A stretch of 64,000 bases of DNA from Pseudomonadota bacterium (GCA_021812385.1 JAKANO010000005.1:1-64000); one strand, 5' to 3'. Numbered from the stretch's first letter, positions 19,540 through 27,867 are shown. Notes: generated from the sequence alone by a model not told the origin. Translations and numbers: made by a program.

Positions 19540-19680
19540 CGGCGACCTCCTTTCCGCATTATTTCTTCTGTCACTCAGCGCGCTTAATGTCCTTATGCTC
19601 ACTCAAACATCGCAGTGGATTTCTATTTCCGTTTCGCTAGCCGCGCCCGCGCGCAGCGGCCACCTGGGTGCGCGCCGCTG

Positions 19681-21123
19681 ATGCGCCTCTACTATCCCAA
19701 GTCATTTCTCAAGCTCATTCTCGCCGGCTTCGTCTTGGTCGCGCTGCCGCTGATCGCTTCCATCATCCATGCCGCGATCTCGGCGGATCGGCTGGCGGAA
19801 CAGAGCCAGAAAGCCGTGCGCGACGCCGTGCTGGCCACGCAATCGAGCTGGCTGCTGGTCGAGCAGCTGACGTCGATGGAGCGCAATGCACGGCAGTTCG
19901 TCGTACTGGGCGACCCGGCGCTATTCGAGGGCTACGCCAAGATGCATGGAAAGTTCCGGGAAACCGCAGACAAGCTTGCGGGCTTAAGACTCGATGCGCA
20001 CCAGCGCCGCCAATTGGATGAACTCGCGGCAAAGGAGCTGACGCTATTCGGCGTGCTGAAATCCAACGCGCCGGATTCGGGCGCGAGCCGCAGGATCGTG
20101 GATGATTTCGTGCCGCTCACGGACTTGGCGCAATCCATTTTAGACGGCAGCAGCCGCCTCATCGACCGTGAAGCGGACACCATGCAGCGCATGGCTTCAG
20201 ACGCCAAGCGCATGTTGGCGCTGGAAGCCTTGGCGGTATTTCCTATCCTGTTGCTCGCCGGCGTCTTCACCTTCCTCACCACGCACCCGATCCGGCAGAT
20301 CGATGCCGCCATCCGCAAACTCGGCAGCGGCGATATTTCTACGCCGATCGCGGTGAACGGCCCGCAAGACCTGGAAAACCTGGGCAAACGACTGGAATGG
20401 TTGCGGCTGCGCCTGATCGAGCTGGAAGCACAGCGCAATAAACTCTTGGGGCATATTTCCCATGAGCTGAAAACGCCCTTGGCGGCGCTGCGCGAAGGCT
20501 CCGAGTTGCTGGCCGACCAGGTCGCTGGCACCCTCAATGCGCAGCAGCGCGAGATCGCGGAGATTTTGCGCCAGAGCACCGCCCAGCTGCAAAAACGCAT
20601 CGAGGATTTACTAAACTTCAGCGTCGCGCATTTACGCAACGCCGCACTGCATGTCAGCCCCGTCGAATTGCGCGCCACGCTGGAAACGGTATTGCAGCAT
20701 CACAAGCTGGCGATGATGAACAAGGACCTGAAGCTGGTGCTCGATGCAGCGCCGATCACACTCCCGTGCGACGAAGAAAAAATGACGGTGGTGATCGATA
20801 ATTTGCTGTCCAACGCGATCAAATATTCGCCGCAGGGCGGCACTATCAAGATCCGTCTTGCGCAAGCGCGCGAGCAAGCGCTGCTGGATGTCGTGGACGA
20901 GGGGCCGGGGATTGCGCTCGACGAGCAGGACCAAGTGTTCAAGGGCTTCTATCTGGGCAAGGCGGCGCGCGCAGGCCAAGTCGCGGGCACCGGCCTTGGT
21001 CTCTCGATCGCGCGCGAATACATTCTGGCGCATCGCGGCACGATCAGCATCGTCAACGAAGCCGCCCAAGGTGCGCATTTGCGCATTGCGCTGCCGATCA
21101 ATTTATCCTGGGACACCCCATGA
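19681..21123 (+). CDS. glrK: Sensor histidine kinase of the GlrK/QseE type
   Basis: 480 aa from the ATG at 19681; the ORF-track GTG 22 codons upstream gives a cytoplasmic tail and is less likely. A membrane anchor lies near the start ('LILAGFVLVALPLIASII'), then a periplasmic region and a second membrane segment ('ALAVFPILLLAGVFTFL'). A HAMP-like linker leads to H261 in 'GHISHELKTPLAAL'. ATP-binding motifs are 'VIDNLLSNAIKYSPQGG', 'VVDEGPGIALDEQ' and 'GTGLGLSIAREYI'. It overlaps the next gene by 4 bp. The gene order kinase / lipoprotein / sigma-54 regulator matches glrK-qseG-glrR. Confidence 0.92.
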   Translation: MRLYYPKSFLKLILAGFVLVALPLIASIIHAAISADRLAEQSQKAVRDAVLATQSSWLLVEQLTSMERNARQFVVLGDPALFEGYAKMHGKFRETADKLAGLRLDAHQRRQLDELAAKELTLFGVLKSNAPDSGASRRIVDDFVPLTDLAQSILDGSSRLIDREADTMQRMASDAKRMLALEALAVFPILLLAGVFTFLTTHPIRQIDAAIRKLGSGDISTPIAVNGPQDLENLGKRLEWLRLRLIELEAQRNKLLGHISHELKTPLAALREGSELLADQVAGTLNAQQREIAEILRQSTAQLQKRIEDLLNFSVAHLRNAALHVSPVELRATLETVLQHHKLAMMNKDLKLVLDAAPITLPCDEEKMTVVIDNLLSNAIKYSPQGGTIKIRLAQAREQALLDVVDEGPGIALDEQDQVFKGFYLGKAARAGQVAGTGLGLSIAREYILAHRGTISIVNEAAQGAHLRIALPINLSWDTP

Positions 21124-21686
21124 AATATTTGTCGTTTCGCACCACGTTTACCCTGCTTGCGCTGTATGCCGTGGGTCTCGGCGGCTGCGCGCAGCCCGCG
21201 CAACGCACCACCCTTTGGGACAACCTTTCCACGCTGCCTGCGTCGTTCCGCGGCGCGGATAGCGCGGAGGTGCTGGCTTATTTTCAGCATCTCAAAGCGC
21301 TCTCGGGCAATGCGCTGCTGGCGGAAAATACGGCTGCGGCGCAAGCCTTGTCCAAGCAGCGCTCCGACAGCAATCGCTTAAAGCTCGCGCTGTTGTTGCT
21401 CTTGCCCAATACCGCCTTCAAGGACGAGGGACGCGCCGCGGCCTTGGCCGACGAAGTGCTGAACAACAAGAACGCCGACGCGCCGCAGTTGAAACAGCTC
21501 GCGCTGTTGGTCGCCAGCGTCGCCAACGAACAAAAGCGCCAGGAAGAACGCTACCAACAACTCGCGCAAAAACAAAAAGACGATGAAAAGCGTGCCGATG
21601 CCTTGCAGCAAAAACTCGATGCCTTGAAGAGTATCGAGAAGGATTTAATCAAGCGCGAAGACACCAAGAGCATCAAGGTGAAATGA
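21120..21686 (+). CDS. qseG: QseG-like lipoprotein of the glr locus
   Basis: 188 aa with a lipoprotein signal ending 'GLGGC' (acylated Cys near residue 23). The mature part is alpha-helical and ends in a long charged coiled coil with 'QKRQEERYQQLAQKQKDDEK'. Its position between glrK and glrR, overlapping each by 4 bp, is that of QseG, the outer-membrane lipoprotein that contacts the kinase in enterobacteria. Sequence similarity to enterobacterial QseG cannot be judged here, so the name rests on position, lipobox and helical build. Confidence 0.78.
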   Translation: MKYLSFRTTFTLLALYAVGLGGCAQPAQRTTLWDNLSTLPASFRGADSAEVLAYFQHLKALSGNALLAENTAAAQALSKQRSDSNRLKLALLLLLPNTAFKDEGRAAALADEVLNNKNADAPQLKQLALLVASVANEQKRQEERYQQLAQKQKDDEKRADALQQKLDALKSIEKDLIKREDTKSIKVK

Positions 21687-23035
21687 ATACATCCCAACAT
21701 AAAATTTTACTGGTAGACGACGACCGCGATTTGCTGCGGCTGCTCTCCATCCGCTTGAATGCGGCAGGCTACCAAGTAGCGCTCGCAGAAAGCGGCGAGA
21801 AAGCCATGGCGCTGCTGGCATCCTCGTGGCCGCAGCTGGTCGTCACCGACCTGCGCATGGAGGGCATGGACGGCATGGCCTTGTTCGACGCCATCCGTAA
21901 ATCCAGCGCCACCCTGCCGGTGATTATTCTGACGGCTCATGGCTCGATTCCGGAAGCGGTCGCCGCAACCCGCCAAGGCGTGTTCGCATTCTTGACCAAG
22001 CCCTTCGACAGCAAGGTATTGCTGGAGCAAATCGAAAAAGCCTTGCACCTTTCGGGCTCCCCGCTGAACAACAACACCAACGCAGAAGAAACGGAATGGC
22101 GCCGCGCCATCGTCACGCGCAGCCCCGTCATGGAGGATTTGCTGCGCCAAGCCAAGCTGGTCGCGGCGGGCGACGCCAGCGTATTCATTCACGGCGAAAG
22201 CGGCAGCGGCAAGGAATTGCTGGCGCGCGCCATTCACTTGAGCAGCCCGCGCTGCAACCAGCCTTTCGTAGCGATCAATTGCGGCGCCATCCCCGAGGCG
22301 CTGCTCGAATCGGAACTGTTCGGCCATACCAAGGGCTCGTTCACGGGAGCGACGCAGGACTATCAAGGCCTGTTCCAGGCCGCACATCAGGGCACGCTGT
22401 TCTTGGATGAAATCGGCGATATGCCTTCCGCCCTGCAAGTCAAATTATTGCGCGTGCTGCAAGAGAAGCAGGTGCGGCCCGTCGGCTCGACGCGCAGCGT
22501 GCTGGTCGATGTGCGCATCGTCTCCGCCACGCACCGCGATGCGGCGGAAGAAATAACCGCAGGCCACTTCCGCGAAGATTTATTTTATCGGCTGAATGTC
22601 GTGACGCTGGAAATCCCTTCCCTGCCCGAACGGCGCGAGGACATCCCCTTGCTGGCCATGCACTTTCTCGCCAGCTTGGCGGATAAGTACAACAAAAAGA
22701 TCAAAGGCTTTTCCCCCGAAGCGATGGAGCTGCTGGTGGGCGCGCCTTGGCCCGGCAATGTGCGGCAGCTGCTCAATATCGTGGAGCAAACCATCGCGCT
22801 GTGCACCACCTCCATCATCTCCACCGCCTTGGTGCAAAAAGCCTTGCGCGATAAGCCGGGGCGCATACCCGCGCTGGCCGATGCGCGCCGGCAATTCGAG
22901 CGCGAGTATTTGGCGCAGTTGCTGAAAATCACCGCCGGCAATGTGACGCAAGCGGCCTTGCTGGCAAAACGCAATCGCACGGAATTTTATCGACTGCTCA
23001 ACCGGCATGAACTCGATCCGGCTTTGTTTAAATAG
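21683..23035 (+). CDS. glrR: Sigma-54-dependent response regulator GlrR
   Basis: A 450-aa NtrC-type activator. The receiver domain has the phosphoacceptor D56 in '[10 protein letters not shown]' and K106 in 'LTKPF'. The AAA+ domain has Walker A 'GESGSGKE' (171-178), the sigma-54 contact loop 'GSFTGA' (218-223, a common variant of GAFTGA) and Walker B 'LFLDEIGD'. The C-terminus has a Fis-type helix-turn-helix ('[19 protein letters not shown]'). A sigma-54 promoter and GlrR-type sites lie 13-166 bp past its stop, so the next gene is a probable target. Confidence 0.94.
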   Translation: MNTSQHKILLVDDDRDLLRLLSIRLNAAGYQVALAESGEKAMALLASSWPQLVVTDLRMEGMDGMALFDAIRKSSATLPVIILTAHGSIPEAVAATRQGVFAFLTKPFDSKVLLEQIEKALHLSGSPLNNNTNAEETEWRRAIVTRSPVMEDLLRQAKLVAAGDASVFIHGESGSGKELLARAIHLSSPRCNQPFVAINCGAIPEALLESELFGHTKGSFTGATQDYQGLFQAAHQGTLFLDEIGDMPSALQVKLLRVLQEKQVRPVGSTRSVLVDVRIVSATHRDAAEEITAGHFREDLFYRLNVVTLEIPSLPERREDIPLLAMHFLASLADKYNKKIKGFSPEAMELLVGAPWPGNVRQLLNIVEQTIALCTTSIISTALVQKALRDKPGRIPALADARRQFEREYLAQLLKITAGNVTQAALLAKRNRTEFYRLLNRHELDPALFK

Positions 23036-23047
23036 AGCCAGTCACTT

Positions 23048-23065
23048 TGTCGCTTTTCGCAGACA
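23048..23065 (+). promoter_or_regulatory. GlrR-type upstream activator site 1
   Basis: TGTC GCTTTTCGCA GACA fits exactly the TGTC-N10-GACA pattern described for GlrR sites upstream of enterobacterial glmY. Its centre is about 130 bp before the -24 element of the sigma-54 promoter at 23186, a normal enhancer distance. Confidence 0.7.
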
Positions 23066-23114
23066 CTCAAAATTCGTATCAAATCAAACGTTCTCAAATA
23101 TCAGCCAAAATTGT

Positions 23115-23132
23115 TGTCGCCGATCGGCGACG
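23115..23132 (+). promoter_or_regulatory. GlrR-type upstream activator site 2
   Basis: TGTC GCCGATCGGC GACG matches TGTC-N10-GACA in 7 of 8 fixed bases, and its core GTCGCCGATCGGCGAC is a perfect 16-bp palindrome. It lies about 62 bp before the -24 element. Confidence 0.65.
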
Positions 23133-23185
23133 AATCGGCTTTGCGGTAAAACTACATCCCCTTGTTTTAATAGCGCTAATTGATA

Positions 23186-23201
23186 TGGCACAGCACTTGC
23201 T
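23186..23201 (+). promoter_or_regulatory. Sigma-54 (-24/-12) promoter
   Basis: TGGCACAGCACTTGCT matches the sigma-54 consensus TGGCACR-N4-TTGCW at every fixed position. GG and GC are separated by the required 10 bp. The transcript would start near 23212 and carry the 95-codon gene at 23280. Confidence 0.85.
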
Positions 23202-23279
23202 GAAGAGAAGGCACCGCAACCTGCGGCATTTTCGAATGACTTAACCGAATGATCGGTTTGCTTGAAGGAGAAACAACCA

Positions 23280-23567
23280 ATGTTGAACACCATGAAAAAG
23301 TATGAAGACGCACTAGAATCGTTTGTCGTAACAACGTGGCGCGAAGCAGAAAGCCATGGCGATAGCGCAGCTTGGTTCAGCGCCTATGAACACCTATTCG
23401 CAGTGCAAGCGTTCTTGTCCTGCCTCCATCTTAACTCGCTGGCGCATGTGGTCAGCGATCTCAAGGTACTCGCCGGCATGCGCGGCGAGATGTGCCCAGA
23501 CTACGCCAAACGGGCGCCCTTCAATACGCGCTCGACCTCGCTGCCTTATATGATGCGTGCGTCTTAA
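23280..23567 (+). CDS. Unrecognised 95-aa protein, probable GlrR/sigma-54 target
   Basis: I do not recognise the family. The ATG at 23280 has AAGGAG nine bases upstream; the ORF-track TTG start lies within that ribosome site and is rejected. The protein is soluble and probably helical, with aromatic residues in 'TTWREAESHGDSAAWFSAYEHLF' and two cysteines, and has no signal peptide or membrane segment. It is preceded by a near-perfect sigma-54 promoter and two GlrR-type sites and followed 13 bp later by a 27-bp inverted repeat that can stop transcription. The transcript is therefore a short single-gene unit. A dual role as a regulatory RNA, like enterobacterial GlmY, is possible but not shown. 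Confidence 0.75.
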   Translation: MLNTMKKYEDALESFVVTTWREAESHGDSAAWFSAYEHLFAVQAFLSCLHLNSLAHVVSDLKVLAGMRGEMCPDYAKRAPFNTRSTSLPYMMRAS

Positions 23568-23568
23568 G

Positions 23569-23695
23569 ATAAATGAACCGACCCATCCCCCACCTAAGCT
23601 CCCCCTTGAAGGGGGAGCTTAGGTGGGGGATGGGTTTATATCCCGCGAACCACCCCTACCCATAACTCCACCCCGCCGCCTGCGCCGCCATCACA
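23569..23695. repeat. Direct repeat copy 1: duplicated 3' end and downstream flank of the exonuclease gene
   Basis: This 127-bp stretch is collinear with 25960-26085. Identical blocks open ('ATAAATGAACCGACCCATCC...') and close it ('CCATAACTCCACCCCGCC...CATCACA'), with diverged bases in the middle. In copy 2 the closing block is the coding 3' end of the DEDDh exonuclease gene; here it has no gene body attached. The copies bracket the BNR/PEP-CTERM unit. Confidence 0.85.
23581..23635 (+). terminator. Long inverted repeat, probable terminator of the 95-aa gene
   Basis: 27-bp arms (ACCCATCCCCCACCTAAGCT... and its exact complement) meet around a single central G, 13 bp after the stop codon. There is only a short T-run (TTTATA). 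The hairpin would be extremely stable and could block transcription from both sides. A diverged copy lies at 25972-26026. Confidence 0.65.
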
Positions 23696-25172
23696 TAGAT
23701 AAATTGCGTCTCCGAAACTGCGATTGCAACAAAACCATCATACCTATAACAAACAACGCAATGCTCGAAGGTTCTGGAACGCAACTGGTGATGATGTCTA
23801 GATTACTGCTACCTGCAATAGATTTTGACCACGCACCACAAAATTGACCTTTGTAACCCGCTAAACCGATGTACTCGAGATAATTTCCACCGTATTGACT
23901 GGGTGCGGAAGCGCTCGATGAATACAGGAAATTCTTGCTGAAAGTGGCCCCGCCGTCATAACTGAATGCGCCGTATACATCTACAAGGGTATTGTTAATA
24001 TCGTTGCGCGCGTCATACCAGAGCGCACCAACCACTCCGGTAGTCGGATCCACATCGAGCCACGGTAGAAATTGGCTGTTGCTGCCGGTATCGTCGTTAA
24101 CCTTGACGCCCGTGCTCCACGTCTTACCGTTGTCGTCGGAGTATTTCACCAGAATGTCGGTGTTTTCCTTACTGCCGAACACATAGTCGCCAGTCAGATC
24201 GACGTAGGCCTCGTAAATTCGGTTTTTGAATTTTCCCGTGCTGCGGTCCGTATCCAAGGTTGGGCCGACAAATACGCCTCGATCCGGTTGCGCACGGATC
24301 TTCACAAAAGCGCCCACCGCCGAACCCGGGGCACTATTAACGAATTTCGAGTTGATATCGGCCACTTTTTGACTTGCTCCAAAGCTGGCGCCGGCATCGG
24401 TGGACGTTGCAATCCAGACGGCCTTGTCTGTCCTGCTATGCCAGCTCACATAGACCGTCCCATCTTTATTCACCGCGGGTTCCGCAAACCAATTCGCTTT
24501 CAGGTCCGAGCTTGGTGCGCTGACTTGGGTTTTGGTCCCCCAGGTTGTACCGCCGTCTTGCGAGGCAGCCAGCATAACCGGTGTCTTATACGAGCCCGCG
24601 GTGCCCGTAGGTAAGAGCCGATTCCAAGCGATATACACATTGTCTTTGGTGGGATCTTGTTTATTCGGGCCGGTAGTGAGCTGCCATTTATCGTTGCCGA
24701 CAACGGAGCCGATATTGGCTTGAGTATCTACAAGGTGCGCCGCGAATGTCTTGCCTCCGTCTGTGCTTTTCGCGACCCAGATCGAAGTATTTGTGCCGTC
24801 GTTTACGCCATAGGCCACATATAGATTACCCGCACGATCAAAGGTAATGGTCGGATCAAACCGAGTGGCCGTTGCCGGTTGCTTATCCAGTGTGTTGCCC
24901 AATGCCACTTGAGCCCAAGATTGACCGTTGTCCAGCGTGTAAAAAGTGGCCATGCTCTTCAGGTCACCACCATGAGAGATGATCACTCTGTTTTTGGGGT
25001 TGCTCGGGTTGATATCGATCGAAACCTCGCTCAAAGTCGAAGTCCCCGTGAGAGTGCTCACGTCGACATTGATCGGAACGGCTTGGCTGACCATCGAAAC
25101 ACCTAGGCCGAGCGCGAGAAGGAAAAGCACACTACAGCGATGTGAACTGGGTAAACCCTTTGAACGGCGCAT
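23691..25172 (-). CDS. Secreted BNR/Asp-box repeat protein with PEP-CTERM anchor
   Basis: 493 aa. The signal peptide is 'SVLFLLALGLGVSMVSQA'. The body holds repeated Asp-box motifs of sialidase-type beta-propellers: 'STDGGKTF', 'SQDGGTTWG', 'STDAGASFG', 'SDDNGKTWS' and 'SYDGGATFS'. The C-terminus 'VPEPSSIALFVIGMM' plus a basic tail is a PEP-CTERM sorting signal, so it should be displayed or released through the exosortase system. Catalytic sialidase residues cannot be assigned, so enzymatic activity is uncertain. It is transcribed with the 171-aa gene 16 bp upstream. Its stop codon falls inside direct repeat copy 1. Confidence 0.85.
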   Translation of the reverse strand: MRRSKGLPSSHRCSVLFLLALGLGVSMVSQAVPINVDVSTLTGTSTLSEVSIDINPSNPKNRVIISHGGDLKSMATFYTLDNGQSWAQVALGNTLDKQPATATRFDPTITFDRAGNLYVAYGVNDGTNTSIWVAKSTDGGKTFAAHLVDTQANIGSVVGNDKWQLTTGPNKQDPTKDNVYIAWNRLLPTGTAGSYKTPVMLAASQDGGTTWGTKTQVSAPSSDLKANWFAEPAVNKDGTVYVSWHSRTDKAVWIATSTDAGASFGASQKVADINSKFVNSAPGSAVGAFVKIRAQPDRGVFVGPTLDTDRSTGKFKNRIYEAYVDLTGDYVFGSKENTDILVKYSDDNGKTWSTGVKVNDDTGSNSQFLPWLDVDPTTGVVGALWYDARNDINNTLVDVYGAFSYDGGATFSKNFLYSSSASAPSQYGGNYLEYIGLAGYKGQFCGAWSKSIAGSSNLDIITSCVPEPSSIALFVIGMMVLLQSQFRRRNLSM

Positions 25173-25187
25173 GATAGCCTCCCTTGT

Positions 25188-25703
25188 TTATCGTGTGATT
25201 AGGAAAGAGGCGGAGTAAACATGCTGCGTTTCGCCTACCCTGCCATTCACTCGATACGTGAACACAAAACGATATTCGCCTTCTTGCAGTCGGCCGGACA
25301 AACGCGGCTGAATAGCGACCCGATAATCCTTGCCTGGGTCGATTCCCAGCTCCTGAGTTGGTTGAGTTGAGGGGCATTTTCCCAGTAGCCGCCAATCCCC
25401 ATTAGCCCGCCGCTCCAAATCAAGAACCGTGCATAGATAGCCCCGGTCGAATGCGACTACTGGATATCGCTCTCTATTGCGTATGGTCGCGACGATGTCA
25501 TCTTGGGAGCCGTAGCTTTTCCGGTTCGTCGATACCGACACTAAGGAATTCGACTGTGGCTCTGCTCCGTGTCCCACCTCCGAGTTGCTTGCAGCAACCG
25601 TGGGTAAGCAGTGGATACTTCCGATCAATATCAACGCTAGCATCACCCCACGCCGAATCGCGAGACAAGATCGCAGCTTTTCTCGAACAAACTGCCCGCT
25701 CAT
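25188..25703 (-). CDS. Unrecognised exported protein, beta-sandwich-like
   Basis: 171 aa, family not recognised. A membrane/signal segment is seen near residues 19-38 ('GVMLALILIGSIHCLPTVAA'). The remainder has alternating short hydrophobic strands ('DDIVATIRNRERYPVVAF', 'YRFVFTYRVNGRVG') reminiscent of an immunoglobulin-like fold. It lies 16 bp upstream of the BNR protein gene and is probably co-transcribed, so it may act with it outside the cytoplasm. The start at 25703 is the track start and is not independently supported. Confidence 0.6.
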   Translation of the reverse strand: MSGQFVREKLRSCLAIRRGVMLALILIGSIHCLPTVAASNSEVGHGAEPQSNSLVSVSTNRKSYGSQDDIVATIRNRERYPVVAFDRGYLCTVLDLERRANGDWRLLGKCPSTQPTQELGIDPGKDYRVAIQPRLSGRLQEGEYRFVFTYRVNGRVGETQHVYSASFLITR

Positions 25704-26045
25704 GGCTCATCTAATACAAACATGCTTACGCAAAAAGTGAAGCTATCCCTGTTCATATTGCTCTTTCCTCGCGATCGCCAACGACGCGCTTATCTTTAAA
25801 AGATAGGCTGTAGGTGGCGAAAGACAACCCCCTCTCTGCGCAAAATTATTGCGCGATGCATTTGAGGGACTAGGCAAGCCCGTCAGTAGCAGCGGCCACG
25901 TCGGATTCATTGCGGCCCTATTTTGACTACCCCTAATAAGCCACAAATCAACAGCGCAAATAAATGAACCGACCCATCCCCCACCTAAGCTCCCCCTTCA
26001 AGGGGAGGGCTGGGGTGGGGATGGGTTTATATCCTACGAAAACAA
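25704..26045. other. 342-bp intergenic stretch with repeat copy 2
   Basis: No gene was found. It contains TATCTTTAAAAGATA (25791-25805, 7-bp arms around one base), which could serve the minus-strand secreted-protein pair as an operator. It also holds most of direct repeat copy 2 at its right end. No convincing promoter was identified. Confidence 0.5.
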
Positions 26046-26085
26046 CTAGCCATAACTCCACCCCGCCGCCTGCGCCGCCATCACA
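25960..26085. repeat. Direct repeat copy 2, spanning the exonuclease 3' end
   Basis: Collinear partner of 23569-23695. It includes a diverged inverted repeat (25972-26026) whose arms are no longer perfect (CTCCCCCTTCAAGGGGAGGGC), and the last 40 bp of the exonuclease coding region. The divergence means the duplication is not recent. Confidence 0.85.
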
Positions 26086-26549
26086 ATGCGCGCACAAGCT
26101 TCTGCATCCGAATCCGCCTGATGGTGGCGCAGATCGATGCCTAAATAATTGCACACATCCGGCAGCTTAGTCGGGCGAAGCTCCCACTGCCGCCGCGCCA
26201 ACTGCACCGTGCACACAAAAGGCTGCGCAGGCGCAGCCAGGCCATAAGATGCACAACAAGCGCCCAACACACCCTTATCGAAAGGCGCATTGTGCGCCGC
26301 GAGAAACGCCACACCTGCCAGCTCGCGCGCCATCTCCGTCCACACCGCATCGAAGCGCTGCGCGCCCTGCACGTCCTCCCACGCCAAGCCATGAATATGC
26401 GTAAACAAAAACTCGCGCGTCGGTGGGCGAATCAATTCATACAAACGCTCGACAATGCGTCCGCGCTCGACAATCACCACGCCCAACGCGCAAGCGCTAT
26501 CGCGGGCGTTGTTCGCGGTTTCGAAATCGATGGCGGCGAAGCGGGTCAT
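26046..26549 (-). CDS. DEDDh 3'-5' exonuclease (DnaQ-like)
   Basis: A 167-aa stand-alone exonuclease domain. 'AAIDFETAN' gives the first D and E, 'FLAAHNAPFDKGVL' the second D, and 'HQADSDAEACA' the His and last D, so all five active-site residues are present. 'THIHGLAWEDV' is typical of the ExoX/DnaQ-like group. It overlaps the nucleotidyltransferase gene by 4 bp and is third in a minus-strand operon with it and a winged-helix protein. Its 3' end and flank are duplicated 2.4 kb away. Confidence 0.9.
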   Translation of the reverse strand: MTRFAAIDFETANNARDSACALGVVIVERGRIVERLYELIRPPTREFLFTHIHGLAWEDVQGAQRFDAVWTEMARELAGVAFLAAHNAPFDKGVLGACCASYGLAAPAQPFVCTVQLARRQWELRPTKLPDVCNYLGIDLRHHQADSDAEACARIVMAAQAAGWSYG

Positions 26550-27259
26550 GGTAAATCGGCAAGTGCGCGCAGCTTTCGCGCAAGATCAGGCAGGCGTGCC
26601 TGGCTTGCATTGTCACCCGGCAGATGGGCAGCCAGCGCATTTAGAAAAGCATCGATATTAAGAAGCGCGCTGAATTCTTCAGCCAAGTAGCGGCGCAACT
26701 TCTCCGGTGCTTGTTGCGCCTCTGCGATCAACTCGGCACGGCCATCCACAACCGTCGTGATGTCCTCCAGATCATGGCTTAACAGAAAGTCGCTATTGCC
26801 ACGATCCTTGAATGCCTCCAGCTTAGTGCCAAGAAATACTGGCGCCGCAATCAACCGAATGATCTGCCCATTTTCCAGCGTCACATTTTGCGCGGTTTCA
26901 ATTGCCAGTGGATACCAGCGATTATGAAAACCCAAAATGCCCGCTTCTGAGGGCATGAGATCAACTTCGATACCTTGGCAACGCCAGCGGCAGATGGGTG
27001 CTTGCGGCGACACATCATGCTTAAAACCGCGTGCCTGTAGTCGTGCCTCTACCTGATGATATTCGCGTACTGTTGCCACTTGAGCGACCAAGTCGACATC
27101 TTCCGTCACACGTATCGTCTGCGCCCGCACTGAAGTGACCAACAATCCCGTCGCACAACCGCCGACAAACACGAGCTCGTCGCATAAGTCTCCCAAGGCA
27201 TGCGCCACCAAGGACAGAATAGCGCGGTTCGGATCGGCAGAATCGTGCGCCGTATTCAT
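26546..27259 (-). CDS. Nucleotidyltransferase of the AbiEii/MNT-like type
   Basis: A 237-aa nucleotidyltransferase-fold protein. 'ELVFVGGCATGLLV' is the GG/GS loop, 'IRVTEDVDLVAQV' carries the paired aspartates and 'GIEVDLMPSE' the third. The family includes type IV toxin AbiEii and the housekeeping-like 'nucleotidyl transferase AbiEii/AbiGii' group. It overlaps its neighbours on both sides by 4 bp. A partner winged-helix protein lies upstream, as in AbiE-type pairs, but an exonuclease follows, which is not usual. Toxin function is inferred only from family and arrangement. Confidence 0.78.
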   Translation of the reverse strand: MNTAHDSADPNRAILSLVAHALGDLCDELVFVGGCATGLLVTSVRAQTIRVTEDVDLVAQVATVREYHQVEARLQARGFKHDVSPQAPICRWRCQGIEVDLMPSEAGILGFHNRWYPLAIETAQNVTLENGQIIRLIAAPVFLGTKLEAFKDRGNSDFLLSHDLEDITTVVDGRAELIAEAQQAPEKLRRYLAEEFSALLNIDAFLNALAAHLPGDNASQARLPDLARKLRALADLP

Positions 27260-27831
27260 TGCAATCGCTCCACTAACAGCTTCGAGGCCAGTTCACGCTC
27301 ACGCGCCTGGCCCATGCGCAGCGCGTCGAACAGCGCTAACAACTCATACAAATTCGTATCTTCGAGCGCGGCGAGCGGAAGCTTCTCATACAAGGGTAGC
27401 AGCGCCGTGCCGCGAACCGGCCCCTCGGGGTGCGGCCAGACGGGCGGCATTTCTTGGGAAAACAAAATCAACTCTTTCAGTGGAGAAACCGCGTACGCGG
27501 TGGGAAAACCGATGGTCACCTCTCCACGTACAGCCGGGTAGCAATACGCCGCCCCATACAAGACAAAGTTGCGCAGCGCCGCCAATACAGGGCGCGGCCC
27601 CTCTTCCATGCCCACCACCAGCCGCGCGGCGATCAGTCGTTGCACGGCGGCATGCGCTTCAAAAGGCGAAAGGCGCATCCGCTTCCCGAGTTCGGCATAT
27701 GGGAGCCTTCGTCCGCTTAGCGTGACGAGTTTCAGCGCCACTGCTAAATCCTGCGGTTTAAGCACCCACTGCCGGTTTCCGGCCCGACGCATAACTGCGG
27801 ATTTGTCGGAAGAAGAACCATCTATTTTCAT
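27256..27831 (-). CDS. Winged-helix protein, putative antitoxin/regulator of the nucleotidyltransferase
   Basis: 191 aa. The N-terminal third looks like a winged helix ('LAVALKLVTLSGRRLPYAELGKRMRLSPFEAHAAVQRLIAARL'). The rest is an unassigned domain ending in a helical region. An internal ATG 13 codons in is an alternative start. It heads the operon, overlaps the nucleotidyltransferase by 4 bp and lies directly behind a 24-bp near-palindrome, so autoregulation is likely. It is probably an AbiEi-like transcriptional repressor, although the sequence is not a textbook AbiEi. Confidence 0.68.
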   Translation of the reverse strand: MKIDGSSSDKSAVMRRAGNRQWVLKPQDLAVALKLVTLSGRRLPYAELGKRMRLSPFEAHAAVQRLIAARLVVGMEEGPRPVLAALRNFVLYGAAYCYPAVRGEVTIGFPTAYAVSPLKELILFSQEMPPVWPHPEGPVRGTALLPLYEKLPLAALEDTNLYELLALFDALRMGQARERELASKLLVERLQ

Positions 27832-27843
27832 CTAGCTACACCA

Positions 27844-27867
27844 ATATGTTGTTCGCGAACAGCATAT
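27844..27867. promoter_or_regulatory. Palindromic operator of the winged-helix operon
   Basis: ATATGTTGTTCGCGAACAGCATAT is self-complementary in 11 of 12 base pairs, centred 24 bp upstream of the operon start. The surrounding 190 bp is strongly AT-rich, unlike the neighbouring genes. Confidence 0.7.
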
